Positions 27,443 to 35,456 of a stretch of 64,000 nt of DNA are shown here, piece by piece. The notes under the pieces are model-generated. The model was not told the origin of the DNA, did no database searches, and worked only from the letters and a program-made list of their open reading frames with translations. A program made the position numbers and the translations under genes. This DNA comes from Pseudochelatococcus sp050946405 (lineage in GTDB: Bacteria; Pseudomonadota; Alphaproteobacteria; Rhizobiales; Beijerinckiaceae): contig NZ_JBMNUS010000012.1 in assembly GCF_050946405.1 (NCBI RefSeq), forward strand, positions 81,372-145,371. The letters run 5' to 3'. Every line of letters starts with the position of its first letter. The first letter of the stretch is position 1.

Positions 27443-27805
27443 ATGTCGGAGAACGGCGAGCGCGGCAGACAGCCCGATGACCGGGAGCTCGCCGAAAGGC
27501 TTGAGGCTCTTGGCCGCCGGTTGTCCGCAAAGGAGGAGGAGGCTCAGGCCGCCCGCAGGGCGCAGGAGCCGCGGCCGGGCGCGGATGCGTCGGCCCTCTC
27601 CGGTGCCTTGCGGCTGTCGGGGGAGTTCATCGCCGGCGTGGTGGCCGGCGGGGGCATCGGATGGGCTGTCGATACCTATCTGGGGTTTTCGCCCTGGGGC
27701 ATGATCGTTTTTGTGTTGCTCGGCTTCTTGACAGGCGTCTGGAACGTGCTACGGGCGGCAGGATATCTGAAAACGTCCCGCGACCGGGAGCCGGGCGGGC
27801 GTTGA
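27443..27805 (+). CDS. atpI: AtpI, ATP synthase-associated membrane protein
   Basis: The ATG at 27443, with GGAG about 9 bases upstream, gives 120 residues. The charged N-terminal part (DDRELAERLEALGRRLSAKE) is followed by two helices in an AtpI/F0F1-ATPase accessory domain (EFIAGVVAGGGIGWAVDTYL, GMIVFVLLGFLTGVWN). AtpI helps assemble the c-ring and is the first gene of the F0 operon. Confidence 0.9.
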   Translation: MSENGERGRQPDDRELAERLEALGRRLSAKEEEAQAARRAQEPRPGADASALSGALRLSGEFIAGVVAGGGIGWAVDTYLGFSPWGMIVFVLLGFLTGVWNVLRAAGYLKTSRDREPGGR

Positions 27806-27900
27806 CGGTGTGAGTTCCGGGCGGCGCTGATGCCGGTCGGATGACGAGGCTTATGCGGCGGGCGACCGCGCGCGACCAGACAGGCGGGGGCTGATCGGCC

Positions 27901-28650
27901 ATGGCGAGTCCTACCGAACAATTCGAGATTCGGCATTTTACCGGACCGTTGTTCCATCTGGGCGACTCGCCCGTCACCTTCAGCAACTCGGCGCTGTTCA
28001 TGGTGCTGTCGGTGGCTGCGATCACGGTTTTCCTCGCTGTCGCGACCGCGCCTCGGGCGATCGTTCCGGGGCGGTGGCAGAACCTCGGCGAACTGCTGTA
28101 CGAGTTCGTCGCCAGCACGGTGCGGCAATCGGCGGGCAAGGACGGTCTCGTGTTCCTGCCGCTGGTCTTCTCGCTCTTCACCTTCGTTCTCGCCGCCAAC
28201 CTGATGGGGCTTCTGCCGTATGCGTTCACGGTCACGAGCCATATCATCGTCACGGCCGCGCTGTCGCTGCTGGTGATCTTCACCGTGATCGGTTACGGCG
28301 TCGCCAGGCACGGATCGAAGTTCCTCAACATCTTCATCCCGTCGGGCGTTCCGGGCTGGTTGCTGCCGCTGATCGTGGCGATCGAGGTCGTCTCCTTCGT
28401 CTCCCGTCCGGTGAGCCTCTCCGTCCGTCTTTTCGCCAACATGCTTGCCGGGCATATCGCCCTCAAGATTTTCGCGGGCTTCGTCGCCGCGCTGCTGACG
28501 GGCGGTTTCGTCGCCATCCTGTCGCCGCTGCCGCTCGCCTTCACTGTCGCGCTGACCGCCCTGGAAGTTCTGGTGGCCGTGCTTCAGGCTTACGTTTTCG
28601 CCGTGCTGACTTCTCTCTACCTGCACGACGCCCTGCATCCCGGCCATTGA
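27901..28650 (+). CDS. atpB: ATP synthase F0 subunit a
   Basis: The 249-residue membrane protein has five or six helices. The essential arginine helix reads VSLSVRLFANMLAGHIALK, and NLMGLLPYAFTVTSH is typical of subunit a. It forms the proton half-channels against the c-ring. Start ATG at 27901. Confidence 0.97.
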   Translation: MASPTEQFEIRHFTGPLFHLGDSPVTFSNSALFMVLSVAAITVFLAVATAPRAIVPGRWQNLGELLYEFVASTVRQSAGKDGLVFLPLVFSLFTFVLAANLMGLLPYAFTVTSHIIVTAALSLLVIFTVIGYGVARHGSKFLNIFIPSGVPGWLLPLIVAIEVVSFVSRPVSLSVRLFANMLAGHIALKIFAGFVAALLTGGFVAILSPLPLAFTVALTALEVLVAVLQAYVFAVLTSLYLHDALHPGH

Positions 28651-28713
28651 TCGAGTTGTAACCCGGCCGGTTGTCCCGCCATCACCTCACGATTAACCTC
28701 GAAGGAGCTTTCC

Positions 28714-28944
28714 ATGGAACTCGCTCTCGCTGCCAAGTACATCGGTGCCGGTCTCGCCACTTTCGGTCTCGCCGGCGCGGCCCTCGCCCTGGGCAACCTG
28801 TTCGGCCAGTTCTTCGCCGGCGCTTTCCGCAACCCGGCCGCGGCCGACGCGCAGCGCGGCACGCTGGTTCTCGGCTTCGCGCTCACGGAAGCGCTCGGCA
28901 TCTTCTCGCTTCTGATCGCTCTTCTGCTTCTCTTCGCCGTCTGA
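28714..28944 (+). CDS. atpE: ATP synthase F0 subunit c
   Basis: The 76-residue hairpin protein has two helices and a polar loop (FFAGAFRNPAAADAQRG). The ion-binding carboxylate is Glu59 (LGFALTEALGIFSL), and the Gly-rich first helix suits tight c-ring packing. No Na+-binding signature was noticed, so it is probably proton-driven. A strong GAAGGAG site precedes the ATG at 28714. Confidence 0.97.
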   Translation: MELALAAKYIGAGLATFGLAGAALALGNLFGQFFAGAFRNPAAADAQRGTLVLGFALTEALGIFSLLIALLLLFAV

Positions 28945-28973
28945 TCCTGATCGAAGCGGTGACGGCGGCCTTT

Positions 28974-28998
28974 GTCTTCGGGAATTTTTCCCGGAGAC
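28974..28998 (+). other. Hairpin in the atpE-atpF' gap
   Basis: GTCTTCGGGAAT and TTTCCCGGAGAC pair over about 12 bases with two mismatches. The whole atpE-atpF' gap is 206 bases, long for this operon. The hairpin may be a processing or attenuation site that raises subunit c relative to the b subunits. Confidence 0.4.
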
Positions 28999-29150
28999 GA
29001 ATGCCGCGGCAGGGCGCCGCTCGCCGGAAAGGCGGGCCTTCGGGCCTGTCTATCTGTTGAGGCACCGGTGGATCGGGTCGCTCTCGCCAAGCTGAGGCGG
29101 GCAAGGTCTGGTTCGGTGCGTGATCCTCGTCTTGGGGAGGGAGTTGACAG

Positions 29151-29687
29151 ATGGCTGAAGCGATCAACACCGGGGCTGAAGTCGCGCATGAGGTCGGCTT
29201 TCCTCCGTTTAACGCCGAAACCTTTGCGTCGCAGCTTTTCTGGCTCGCGCTCACTTTTGGATTTCTTTACTGGTTCGTGTCGAAGATCGCCCTGCCGCGT
29301 ATCGCTGCGGTGATCGACGAACGCAACCAGCGTATCGGGACTGATCTCGGCGAGGCCGCCCGCCTGAAGGCTGAGGCGGATACCGAGTTCAAGGCCTATG
29401 AGGCGGAACTTGCCGCGGCCAAGGCGAACGCCCGCGCCATCGCCGAAGAGACGCGCGCGCGTCTGGCAGGCGACAGCGAGGTGCAGCGCAAGGCCCTCGA
29501 GCAGGATCTCGCCACGAGGATCGCCGGCGCGGAAAAAACCATCGCAGATACGAAGGCGCAGGCCATGAGCCATGTCGGCGAGATTGCCGGCGAAGCGGCG
29601 TCCGCGATCGTCGAGCGTCTTCTCGGCGCGGCGCCGGCTGCGGGCGCGGTGGATGCGGCGGTCAAATCCGCTCTCGATGGCCGATAG
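29151..29687 (+). CDS. atpF': ATP synthase F0 subunit b' (peripheral stalk)
   Basis: The 178-residue protein has one N-terminal helix (QLFWLALTFGFLYWFVSKI) and a long Ala/Glu/Lys coiled coil, the form of subunit b'. It is paired with the following b subunit, as in alphaproteobacteria and photosynthetic bacteria, to make a heterodimeric stator. The ATG at 29151 follows GGGAGG. Confidence 0.94.
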   Translation: MAEAINTGAEVAHEVGFPPFNAETFASQLFWLALTFGFLYWFVSKIALPRIAAVIDERNQRIGTDLGEAARLKAEADTEFKAYEAELAAAKANARAIAEETRARLAGDSEVQRKALEQDLATRIAGAEKTIADTKAQAMSHVGEIAGEAASAIVERLLGAAPAAGAVDAAVKSALDGR

Positions 29688-29696
29688 GAGACAGCC

Positions 29697-30182
29697 ATGT
29701 TTCTGGAAGCTGAATTCTGGGTCGCCGTCTCGTTCTTCGTGTTCGTCGGCATCGCCCTCAAAGCGGGCGCCGGCAAGCTGATCATCGGTCCGCTCGACGA
29801 TCGCACGAAGCAGATCGCCAACGAGCTGGCCGAGGCGCAACGGTTGCGCAATGAAGCGGCCACTCTGCTGGAGTCTTACAAGGCCAAGCGTGTCGCGGCG
29901 GAAGCCGAAGCGCAGGCGATCGTGGACCATGCGCGCGCCGAGGCCGAGCGCGCCGCGAAGGAAGCGGGCGAGCGTTTGAGCGACTTCGTCGCACGTCGCA
30001 CGGCGACGGCCGAGGCCAAGATCGCGCAGGCGGAAGCGCAGGCGGCCACCGAAGTAAAGGCTGCTGCGGCCGAGGCTGCCGTGCAGGCTGCCGAAGGGGT
30101 GCTGCGCGCCAGCCTGAAGGGGAAGACGGCCGACCGGCTGTTCGAGGAGAGCCTCAACGAGGTTCGCACGCAGATCCACTAA
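29697..30182 (+). CDS. atpF: ATP synthase F0 subunit b
   Basis: The 161-residue protein has one N-terminal helix (FWVAVSFFVFVGIALKAGA) and an extended coiled coil with a typical b-subunit basic stretch. It begins 9 bases after the b' stop and completes the peripheral stalk that holds F1 against the c-ring. It is the last gene of the F0 operon. Confidence 0.94.
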   Translation: MFLEAEFWVAVSFFVFVGIALKAGAGKLIIGPLDDRTKQIANELAEAQRLRNEAATLLESYKAKRVAAEAEAQAIVDHARAEAERAAKEAGERLSDFVARRTATAEAKIAQAEAQAATEVKAAAAEAAVQAAEGVLRASLKGKTADRLFEESLNEVRTQIH

Positions 30183-30240
30183 AGGCCGTGCAGAAAAGCA
30201 GGTATCGCCTTTCGCCGACAAAATGCATAAAATCGAGATA

Positions 30241-30284
30241 TTAGAGCGCCATTTCTGGTTTCATCAGAACGATTGGCGCTCTAA
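30241..30284. repeat. Dispersed palindromic element TTAGAGCG...CGCTCTAA
   Basis: TTAGAGCGCCA (30241-30251) and TGGCGCTCTAA (30274-30284) are perfect 11-base arms, with a nested TTCTG/CAGAA pair inside. This frame matches the short palindromes scattered between genes in Hyphomicrobiales genomes. It lies after atpF and may help end the operon transcript. Confidence 0.6.
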
Positions 30285-30325
30285 GCATCTGAAAAATAGC
30301 CGCAGGGCGAAAGATGAGAATACCG

Positions 30326-30359
30326 CGATCCTGAAGAGTAGTTGCGCTCTTCGGGATCG
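30326..30359. repeat. Second hairpin after the atp F0 operon
   Basis: CGATCCTGAAGAG and CTCTTCGGGATCG pair over 13 bases with one mismatch and an 8-base loop. It sits between the first palindrome and the lipoprotein gene at 30413. No T tract follows. Confidence 0.5.
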
Positions 30360-30412
30360 TTGCGCAAACAGAGTGTTTGTCTGCCGGCTGATCCAGGAAA
30401 CGGAGCGGGTTT

Positions 30413-31690
30413 ATGAAGCAGGTCGTATGTTGCCGCAGATTTCCGCTTCGTTTCGCCATGACAGGCGCACTTGCCGTCGTTCTCGCGTCGTGCGCCGGCA
30501 ATCCGCGTGGCGTGCTTGCGCCGGTGGTGGAAACCGCGCCAGACGCCACGAAAGTGGAAATGCTTGTCGCCACCACACGCGGCAAGGCGGCGAGCAGGGG
30601 AGAGTTGTTCTCCGGTGACCGTAGCACCACGCCCGCATTCGCCGATATCGTGGTCTCGATCCCGCCCGCTTCTGCGCGCGCCGTCGGCGAGGTGCAGTGG
30701 CCGCGTCGCCTGCCGGGTAATCCCGCGACCGATTTCGTGACGCTGCGTGCGGATATCGTGAATCAGGAGGAGGCGGTGCAACGCTTCCGCCGCGTCGCGT
30801 CCAAGGTGCCGCAGCGGCGTGTGCTGATCTTCGTTCACGGCTTCAACAACCGGTTCGAAGACGCCGTATTCCGTTTCGCGCAGATCGTGAACGATTCGGA
30901 TGCCAAGGTGGCGCCGGTGCTGTTCACCTGGCCGTCGCGCGGCAGCATTTTTGCTTACGGTTATGATCGTGAGAGCGCCAATTTCTCGCGTGACAATCTC
31001 GAGAATCTGCTCACCACCCTCGCCAAAGACAAGCATATCGGCGAAATCTCCATCCTCGCGCATTCCATGGGCAATTGGGTGACGATGGAAGCCTTGCGGC
31101 AGATGGCGATCCGCAACAACGGACGCCTTGCCCCGAAGATCGCCAACGTGATGCTGGCGGCGCCCGATGTCGATGTCGATGTTTTCCGCACCCAGGTGGC
31201 GCAGATCAAGGGCAGCGGTCCGAAGGGGAAGCCGGGCGGCGCCAATTTCGTGCTCTTCACGTCTCGCGACGACCGGGCGCTGGCCCTGTCACGCCGTATC
31301 TGGGGCAGCACCGCCCGCCTTGGCGCGATAAACCCCGAATCGAAGACGACCATCGCGGAACTGGAGCGGGAAAAGATCGCTGTGGTCGATCTTACCGGCG
31401 TGCGCACGGCTGACAGGCTCAACCACGGCACGTTTGCGGAAAGCCCGGAAGTCGTTCAGCTGATCGGTTCACGTCTCGCCGGTGGTCAGGCGATGACGGA
31501 TTCGCGCGTCGGGCTGGGCGATCACATTATCCAGATCACCGCCGGGGCCGCATCTTCTGTCGGCACGGCTGCGGGCCTTGTTCTGGCGGCGCCGGTTGCG
31601 GTCATCGATCCGCATACGCGCGACAACTTCGGCAGCCAGTTCCACGAATTCGGCGAAGGGCTGGCCGACACGGCGCAGGCCGTCCGCTGA
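30413..31690 (+). CDS. DUF900-type alpha/beta hydrolase, lipoprotein
   Basis: The 425-residue protein has a lipoprotein signal with lipobox LASC at about residues 24-27. A DUF900 (PF05990-like) alpha/beta hydrolase domain follows: FVHGFNNRFEDAVFRFAQI, FTWPSRGSIFAYGYDR, and the nucleophile elbow LAHSMGNWV. It is expected to be membrane-anchored and facing the periplasm. The substrate is unknown; esterase or lipase activity is plausible. Confidence 0.87.
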   Translation: MKQVVCCRRFPLRFAMTGALAVVLASCAGNPRGVLAPVVETAPDATKVEMLVATTRGKAASRGELFSGDRSTTPAFADIVVSIPPASARAVGEVQWPRRLPGNPATDFVTLRADIVNQEEAVQRFRRVASKVPQRRVLIFVHGFNNRFEDAVFRFAQIVNDSDAKVAPVLFTWPSRGSIFAYGYDRESANFSRDNLENLLTTLAKDKHIGEISILAHSMGNWVTMEALRQMAIRNNGRLAPKIANVMLAAPDVDVDVFRTQVAQIKGSGPKGKPGGANFVLFTSRDDRALALSRRIWGSTARLGAINPESKTTIAELEREKIAVVDLTGVRTADRLNHGTFAESPEVVQLIGSRLAGGQAMTDSRVGLGDHIIQITAGAASSVGTAAGLVLAAPVAVIDPHTRDNFGSQFHEFGEGLADTAQAVR

Positions 31691-31746
31691 CGCGGTATGC
31701 GCCCAAATCGATCCGTCGAATTGAGCGCCGGGAGCATCAAGCCGAT

Positions 31747-31782
31747 AAGCCTGATCCGGTTTCGTCAAACCGGATCAGGCTT
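31747..31782. terminator. Perfect 16-base hairpin between convergent genes
   Basis: AAGCCTGATCCGGTTT (31747-31762) and AAACCGGATCAGGCTT (31767-31782) are exact inverted arms with the loop CGTC. It lies between the hydrolase stop (31690) and the stop of the leftward small membrane protein (31791), and so can serve as a bidirectional terminator. Similar palindromes recur in Hyphomicrobiales. Confidence 0.65.
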
Positions 31783-31790
31783 CAAAGTGT

Positions 31791-32111
31791 TCAGCGGCGA
31801 CGCGCGGCAACGCGCACGGGAATCGGGGCACCTGCCGGAGCGGAGACGGGGGCGAAGCGAAGACGCCTTCCCCGCGGCGGCTGTTGTTCCTCCTGCCCGA
31901 GTTGCATGACCGCGACGCCCATCTGGATGCTGCCGAAGGTGAGGCAAAGCAGGAACGTCAGCGCGCCCGCAGCGATCATTCCGACAGGGGAGCCCGTGAC
32001 AAGGCTGCGCAGGCCGGCGGCATCAAGTCCGAACAGCATGCCGGCGAACAGCAATGCGACGCCGAAGCCGATCAGCGCATGGCGGACGAGAAACCAGGTG
32101 AGTGGCGTCAT
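31791..32111 (-). CDS. Small two-helix membrane protein, unknown function
   Basis: The ATG at 32111 follows GGGAGG and gives 106 residues; the longer frame upstream is unlikely. Two helices are visible (FLVRHALIGFGVALLFAGML and MIAAGALTFLLCLTFGSIQM), then a basic Arg/Pro-rich tail. I do not recognise a named family with certainty. It stands alone, with a perfect palindrome at 32208-32222 in its promoter region. Confidence 0.7.
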   Translation of the reverse strand: MTPLTWFLVRHALIGFGVALLFAGMLFGLDAAGLRSLVTGSPVGMIAAGALTFLLCLTFGSIQMGVAVMQLGQEEQQPPRGRRLRFAPVSAPAGAPIPVRVAARRR

Positions 32112-32207
32112 GGAAACCTCCCTGTAAAGAGCCATGATCGCATGTTGGCATACCGTCATCAAAACGACAATCGTCGAATAATACCAATGGCGGATGAGTT
32201 TGACTCA

Positions 32208-32222
32208 CTGACCGTCGGTCAG
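32208..32222. promoter_or_regulatory. Perfect palindrome CTGACCG-T-CGGTCAG
   Basis: The 7-base arms are exact around one central base, and TGAGT-TTG-ACTCA lies just left of it. The pair sits about 100 bases upstream of the small membrane protein gene (start 32111) in a gap of 229 bases. The form is that of a TetR-type operator, but no regulator gene is adjacent. Confidence 0.45.
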
Positions 32223-32340
32223 GCCCGCACAGCGCATGAGCGAGGCCCGTTCGGCATCGCTCGAAAGCCGGGGCTGACGGTATAACGTCCGCTGGCGTGT
32301 TCGATTCGGAGAACGCGCCGGCGGAGCGGGTGGTCCAGAC

Positions 32341-33363
32341 TCAAACCGTAACGATGAGCTTGCCGAATACCTTGCGGCTTTCCAGCCGGTCGAGGCCGTC
32401 CTGGAAACGATCGAGGCTGTAAACCGTGTCGATGACCGGCCGGATGCCCGCCGCCATCTTGTCGAGCGCCTCGCCGATGTTGCGGATCGTGCAGCCGAAG
32501 GAACCGAAAATGCGGTATTGCTGCTGGAACAACTGCATCAGGTTCATCGTGGCGGAAACGCCGGATGTCGATCCGCAGGTGACGAGCCGCCCCCCGCGCT
32601 TGAGGCACAGCAGCGAGCCGTTCCAGGTATCGGCGCCGACATGTTCGAACACGACATCGACACCCTTGCGGCCGGTGAGCTTGCGCACGACGCCCTCGAA
32701 TCTGTCCGTGCGGTAGTTGATGACGTGATCGGCGCCGAGCGCCTTCGCCTTTTCGCCCTTCTCGTCGTCGCCGACGGTTGCGATGACGGTGCAGCCGATG
32801 GCCTTCGCCATGAGAACGGCGGCCGTGCCGATGCCCGACCCGCCGGCATGCACCAGCACGGTTTCGCCGGTCTCCAGCTTCGCATTGTCGAACAGCATGT
32901 GCTGGACCGTGCCGAAGGCGATGGGCGCGCAGGCCGCCTCCTCGAAGGAAACGCCATCCGGCACCTTGACCAGCAGGCGCTCGGGCATGTTCACCCGCTC
33001 GCAGGTGAAGCCGTCGACGTGAAAGCCCATGATGCCGGCGACATTCTCGCACAGATTGTCCCGCCCCTCGCGGCAGGCCTTGCATTCGCCGCAGGTTTTG
33101 GCGCCATAGAGCGCCACGCGGTCGCCGACGGAGAAGCCGTGGACATCGTAGCCGACGGCGGCGACCTCGCCGGCCGCCTCCGCGCCGACGGTGAGGGGCA
33201 GCTTGCGCCTGGCGAAGGCCATGCCGCGAAAACCCCAGACATCGATGTGGTTGAGGCCGACGGCACGGATGCGGACCTGCACTTCGCCGGGGCCGGGCGC
33301 GGGCGGCGCCTCGACGTCCACGAGGCGCAGGTCGCGATCACCGAAGAGTTGCAGGGCGCGCAT
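32341..33363 (-). CDS. Zinc-binding alcohol dehydrogenase, lipid A very-long-chain acyl cluster
   Basis: The 340-residue MDR-family protein has a GroES-like N-terminal domain with a structural zinc lobe (CGECKACREGRDNLC) and a Rossmann domain (HAGGSGIGTAAVLMAKAIG). It is the last gene of an acpXL-fabZ-fabF2-fabF1-fabG-adh run, the position of adh2XL in Rhizobium leguminosarum. There the cluster makes the 27-hydroxyoctacosanoate chain of lipid A. An enoyl-reductase role is possible but not proved. Confidence 0.85.
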   Translation of the reverse strand: MRALQLFGDRDLRLVDVEAPPAPGPGEVQVRIRAVGLNHIDVWGFRGMAFARRKLPLTVGAEAAGEVAAVGYDVHGFSVGDRVALYGAKTCGECKACREGRDNLCENVAGIMGFHVDGFTCERVNMPERLLVKVPDGVSFEEAACAPIAFGTVQHMLFDNAKLETGETVLVHAGGSGIGTAAVLMAKAIGCTVIATVGDDEKGEKAKALGADHVINYRTDRFEGVVRKLTGRKGVDVVFEHVGADTWNGSLLCLKRGGRLVTCGSTSGVSATMNLMQLFQQQYRIFGSFGCTIRNIGEALDKMAAGIRPVIDTVYSLDRFQDGLDRLESRKVFGKLIVTV

Positions 33364-33397
33364 GACGAGATCCTTTCAATGGCAGGGTGGGCGTCGG

Positions 33398-34153
33398 TCA
33401 GCGGTGGATGCCGATCTGCGCCGTCAGTCCGCCGTCGACCGGCAGCACCGCACCCGTGATATAGGCCGCGGGCTCCGAAAGCAAAAACGCCGCGAGCCCC
33501 GCCACCTCCTCGACGCGGGCGAAACGCCCGGCCGGAATCTGCTTTTCCATATTGGCGCGATAAGCGGCGTAAGGCGCCAGCATGTCGGTATCGATGAAGC
33601 CCGGCGCGATGTAATTGACGGTGACGCCGCGTCGCGCGGTCTCCACGGTGAGCGTGCGCAGATAGCTGAGCAGCGCGCCTTTCGATGCCGCATAGGCGGC
33701 GTTGCCGGGATTGCCGTTGAGCGCCGCGACCGAGCCGATGGCGACGATGCGTCCCTCCCGCGCGCGGATCATGGGGCGCACCAGCGCCTTGACCAGCCGC
33801 GTGAGCGACCAGAAATTCACCTGCATCACCGCCTCGGCGCTCTCCTGCGCCATCACGGCGGCGAGCGCGTCATAGGATTGGCCGGCGTTGTGGACGAGGC
33901 CGTAATAGGGACCTTCCTCGATCGTCGTGCAGAAGGCGTCGAGCGCGGCGGTGTCGGCGAGATCGAGGGGAAAGGCGCGCACGGTCCGCCCATCGGCCGT
34001 CAGCCGCTCCGCCAGCGCCGCCGCCGCATCGCCCGAGGAGCGGTAGGTGAAGTCGACATCGAATCCCGCTTCCGCGAGCGTCGCGACAATGGCCGCGCCG
34101 AGCCCCTTCGCCCCGCCGGTGACGAGTACGCGCCTGCTCAAACGATCGCTCAC
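33398..34153 (-). CDS. fabG: SDR-family 3-oxoacyl-ACP reductase (FabG-like)
   Basis: The GTG at 34153 overlaps the fabF1 stop (GTGA) and gives 251 residues. The Rossmann motif is VTGGAKGLGAAI, the active-site set is a Ser (VAIGSVAALNG) and YxxxK (YAASK), and VDGGLTAQIGI ends it. It should reduce 3-oxoacyl-AcpXL intermediates during very-long-chain elongation. Its place between fabF1 and adh fits a dedicated elongation cycle. Confidence 0.88.
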   Translation of the reverse strand: MSDRLSRRVLVTGGAKGLGAAIVATLAEAGFDVDFTYRSSGDAAAALAERLTADGRTVRAFPLDLADTAALDAFCTTIEEGPYYGLVHNAGQSYDALAAVMAQESAEAVMQVNFWSLTRLVKALVRPMIRAREGRIVAIGSVAALNGNPGNAAYAASKGALLSYLRTLTVETARRGVTVNYIAPGFIDTDMLAPYAAYRANMEKQIPAGRFARVEEVAGLAAFLLSEPAAYITGAVLPVDGGLTAQIGIHR

Positions 34154-35454
34154 GCGCCGGGCTCCGCTGCAATGACAAGACAGGTGTTTTGGCCGCCGAA
34201 GCCGAACGAATTGGACAGCACCCGCTTCACGGAAGCGTCGCGCGCGGCGTTGGGCACCACGTCGAGCTGGATCGCCGGGTCGGGCACGGCGTAATTGATG
34301 GTGGGCGGCAGGCGGCCGTTGAGGATGGTGAGCAGCGAAAACACGGCCTCCACCGCGCCGGCGGCGGTGAGCGTGTGGCCGATCATCGACTTGTTGGAGG
34401 AAATCGGCAACGAGCCCGTCTGCGGATCCATGCGGGTTCCGAACACGGAAAGGCAGGCCAGCGACTCCATCTTGTCGTTTTCCGGCGTGCTGGTGCCGTG
34501 CGCGTTGATGTAGTCGATGTCGTCGGGCGTCAGACCGGCGTCCGCGATGGCGTCGCGGATCGCGGCGATGGCCGGCGCGCCGTCGGGGCTCGTGCGGGTG
34601 CGGTGAAAGCCGTCGCCGCGCTCGCCGCAGCCGGCGACGATGCCGAGGACCGTCGCGCCGCGCGCCCGCGCCGCGTCGTAATCCTCCAGCACGAAAGCGC
34701 CCGCACCCTCGCCCATGACGAAGCCGTCGCGGTTCTTCGAGAAGGGGCGGGACGCGCCTTCCGGGTCGTCGTTGTGGGTGGAAAGCGCCGACAGCAGCGA
34801 GAAACGCACCAGCGCTTCCGCATGCACGGAGCCGTCCGTGCCGATGGCGAGCGCCGCCTGTGTTTCGCCCCGCCGGATGGCTTCGACACCGAGCTGGATC
34901 GCGGTCGCGCCAGACGAACAGGCTGTCGACAGCGAGATCGGCGAGCCGCGCGTGCCGAAGCGCTCGGCGATATGCTCGGCCACGGTGCCGAACAGGAAGA
35001 GGTCGTGCCATGCCGAAAAGGCGCCGGAACCGGCCGCGCGCAGCAGATCGGCATAGGTGACGTCGCCGCTGCCGCCGGCGGCGCGCGCCAGCGCCACGCG
35101 CTGCGGCCATTCCATCTCGACGGGCGGGACGGCCATGAACAACGCGCCCGGAAAATCGCCCGGCGCGCCGATGCCCGATTGCGCGACGGCCTCGCTGGCG
35201 GCGAGCACGGCAAGCTGCTCGGACAGTTCCGGCGCGCTGGTAACGGCGCCGATATCATCGACCGTGGCGGCGATCGTGGTGCGCAGGTTCTCGGTGCTGA
35301 AACGCGTGATGCGATGCACGCCCGAACGGCCGGAGGTCAGCGCCGCCCAGTTGTCCGCCTTACCGCGCCCGAGCGAGGTGACGACGCCGACGCCGGTGAT
35401 GGCGACGACGGGGCGGCCGCGCGCGTCGCGGGTCGGGGAGGAAAGGGAAGTCAT
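34150..35454 (-). CDS. fabF1: Beta-ketoacyl-ACP synthase, very-long-chain cluster (FabF1)
   Basis: The ATG at 35454, two bases after the fabF2 stop, gives 434 residues. The catalytic Cys is in LSTACSSGATA, the first His in NAHGTSTPEND and the Lys and second His in SNKSMIGHTLTAAG, so the active site is complete. It should condense malonyl-ACP with acyl-AcpXL. It sits next to the catalytically depleted FabF2 and may form a heterodimer with it. Confidence 0.9.
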   Translation of the reverse strand: MTSLSSPTRDARGRPVVAITGVGVVTSLGRGKADNWAALTSGRSGVHRITRFSTENLRTTIAATVDDIGAVTSAPELSEQLAVLAASEAVAQSGIGAPGDFPGALFMAVPPVEMEWPQRVALARAAGGSGDVTYADLLRAAGSGAFSAWHDLFLFGTVAEHIAERFGTRGSPISLSTACSSGATAIQLGVEAIRRGETQAALAIGTDGSVHAEALVRFSLLSALSTHNDDPEGASRPFSKNRDGFVMGEGAGAFVLEDYDAARARGATVLGIVAGCGERGDGFHRTRTSPDGAPAIAAIRDAIADAGLTPDDIDYINAHGTSTPENDKMESLACLSVFGTRMDPQTGSLPISSNKSMIGHTLTAAGAVEAVFSLLTILNGRLPPTINYAVPDPAIQLDVVPNAARDASVKRVLSNSFGFGGQNTCLVIAAEPGA

Positions 35455-35456
35455 GA

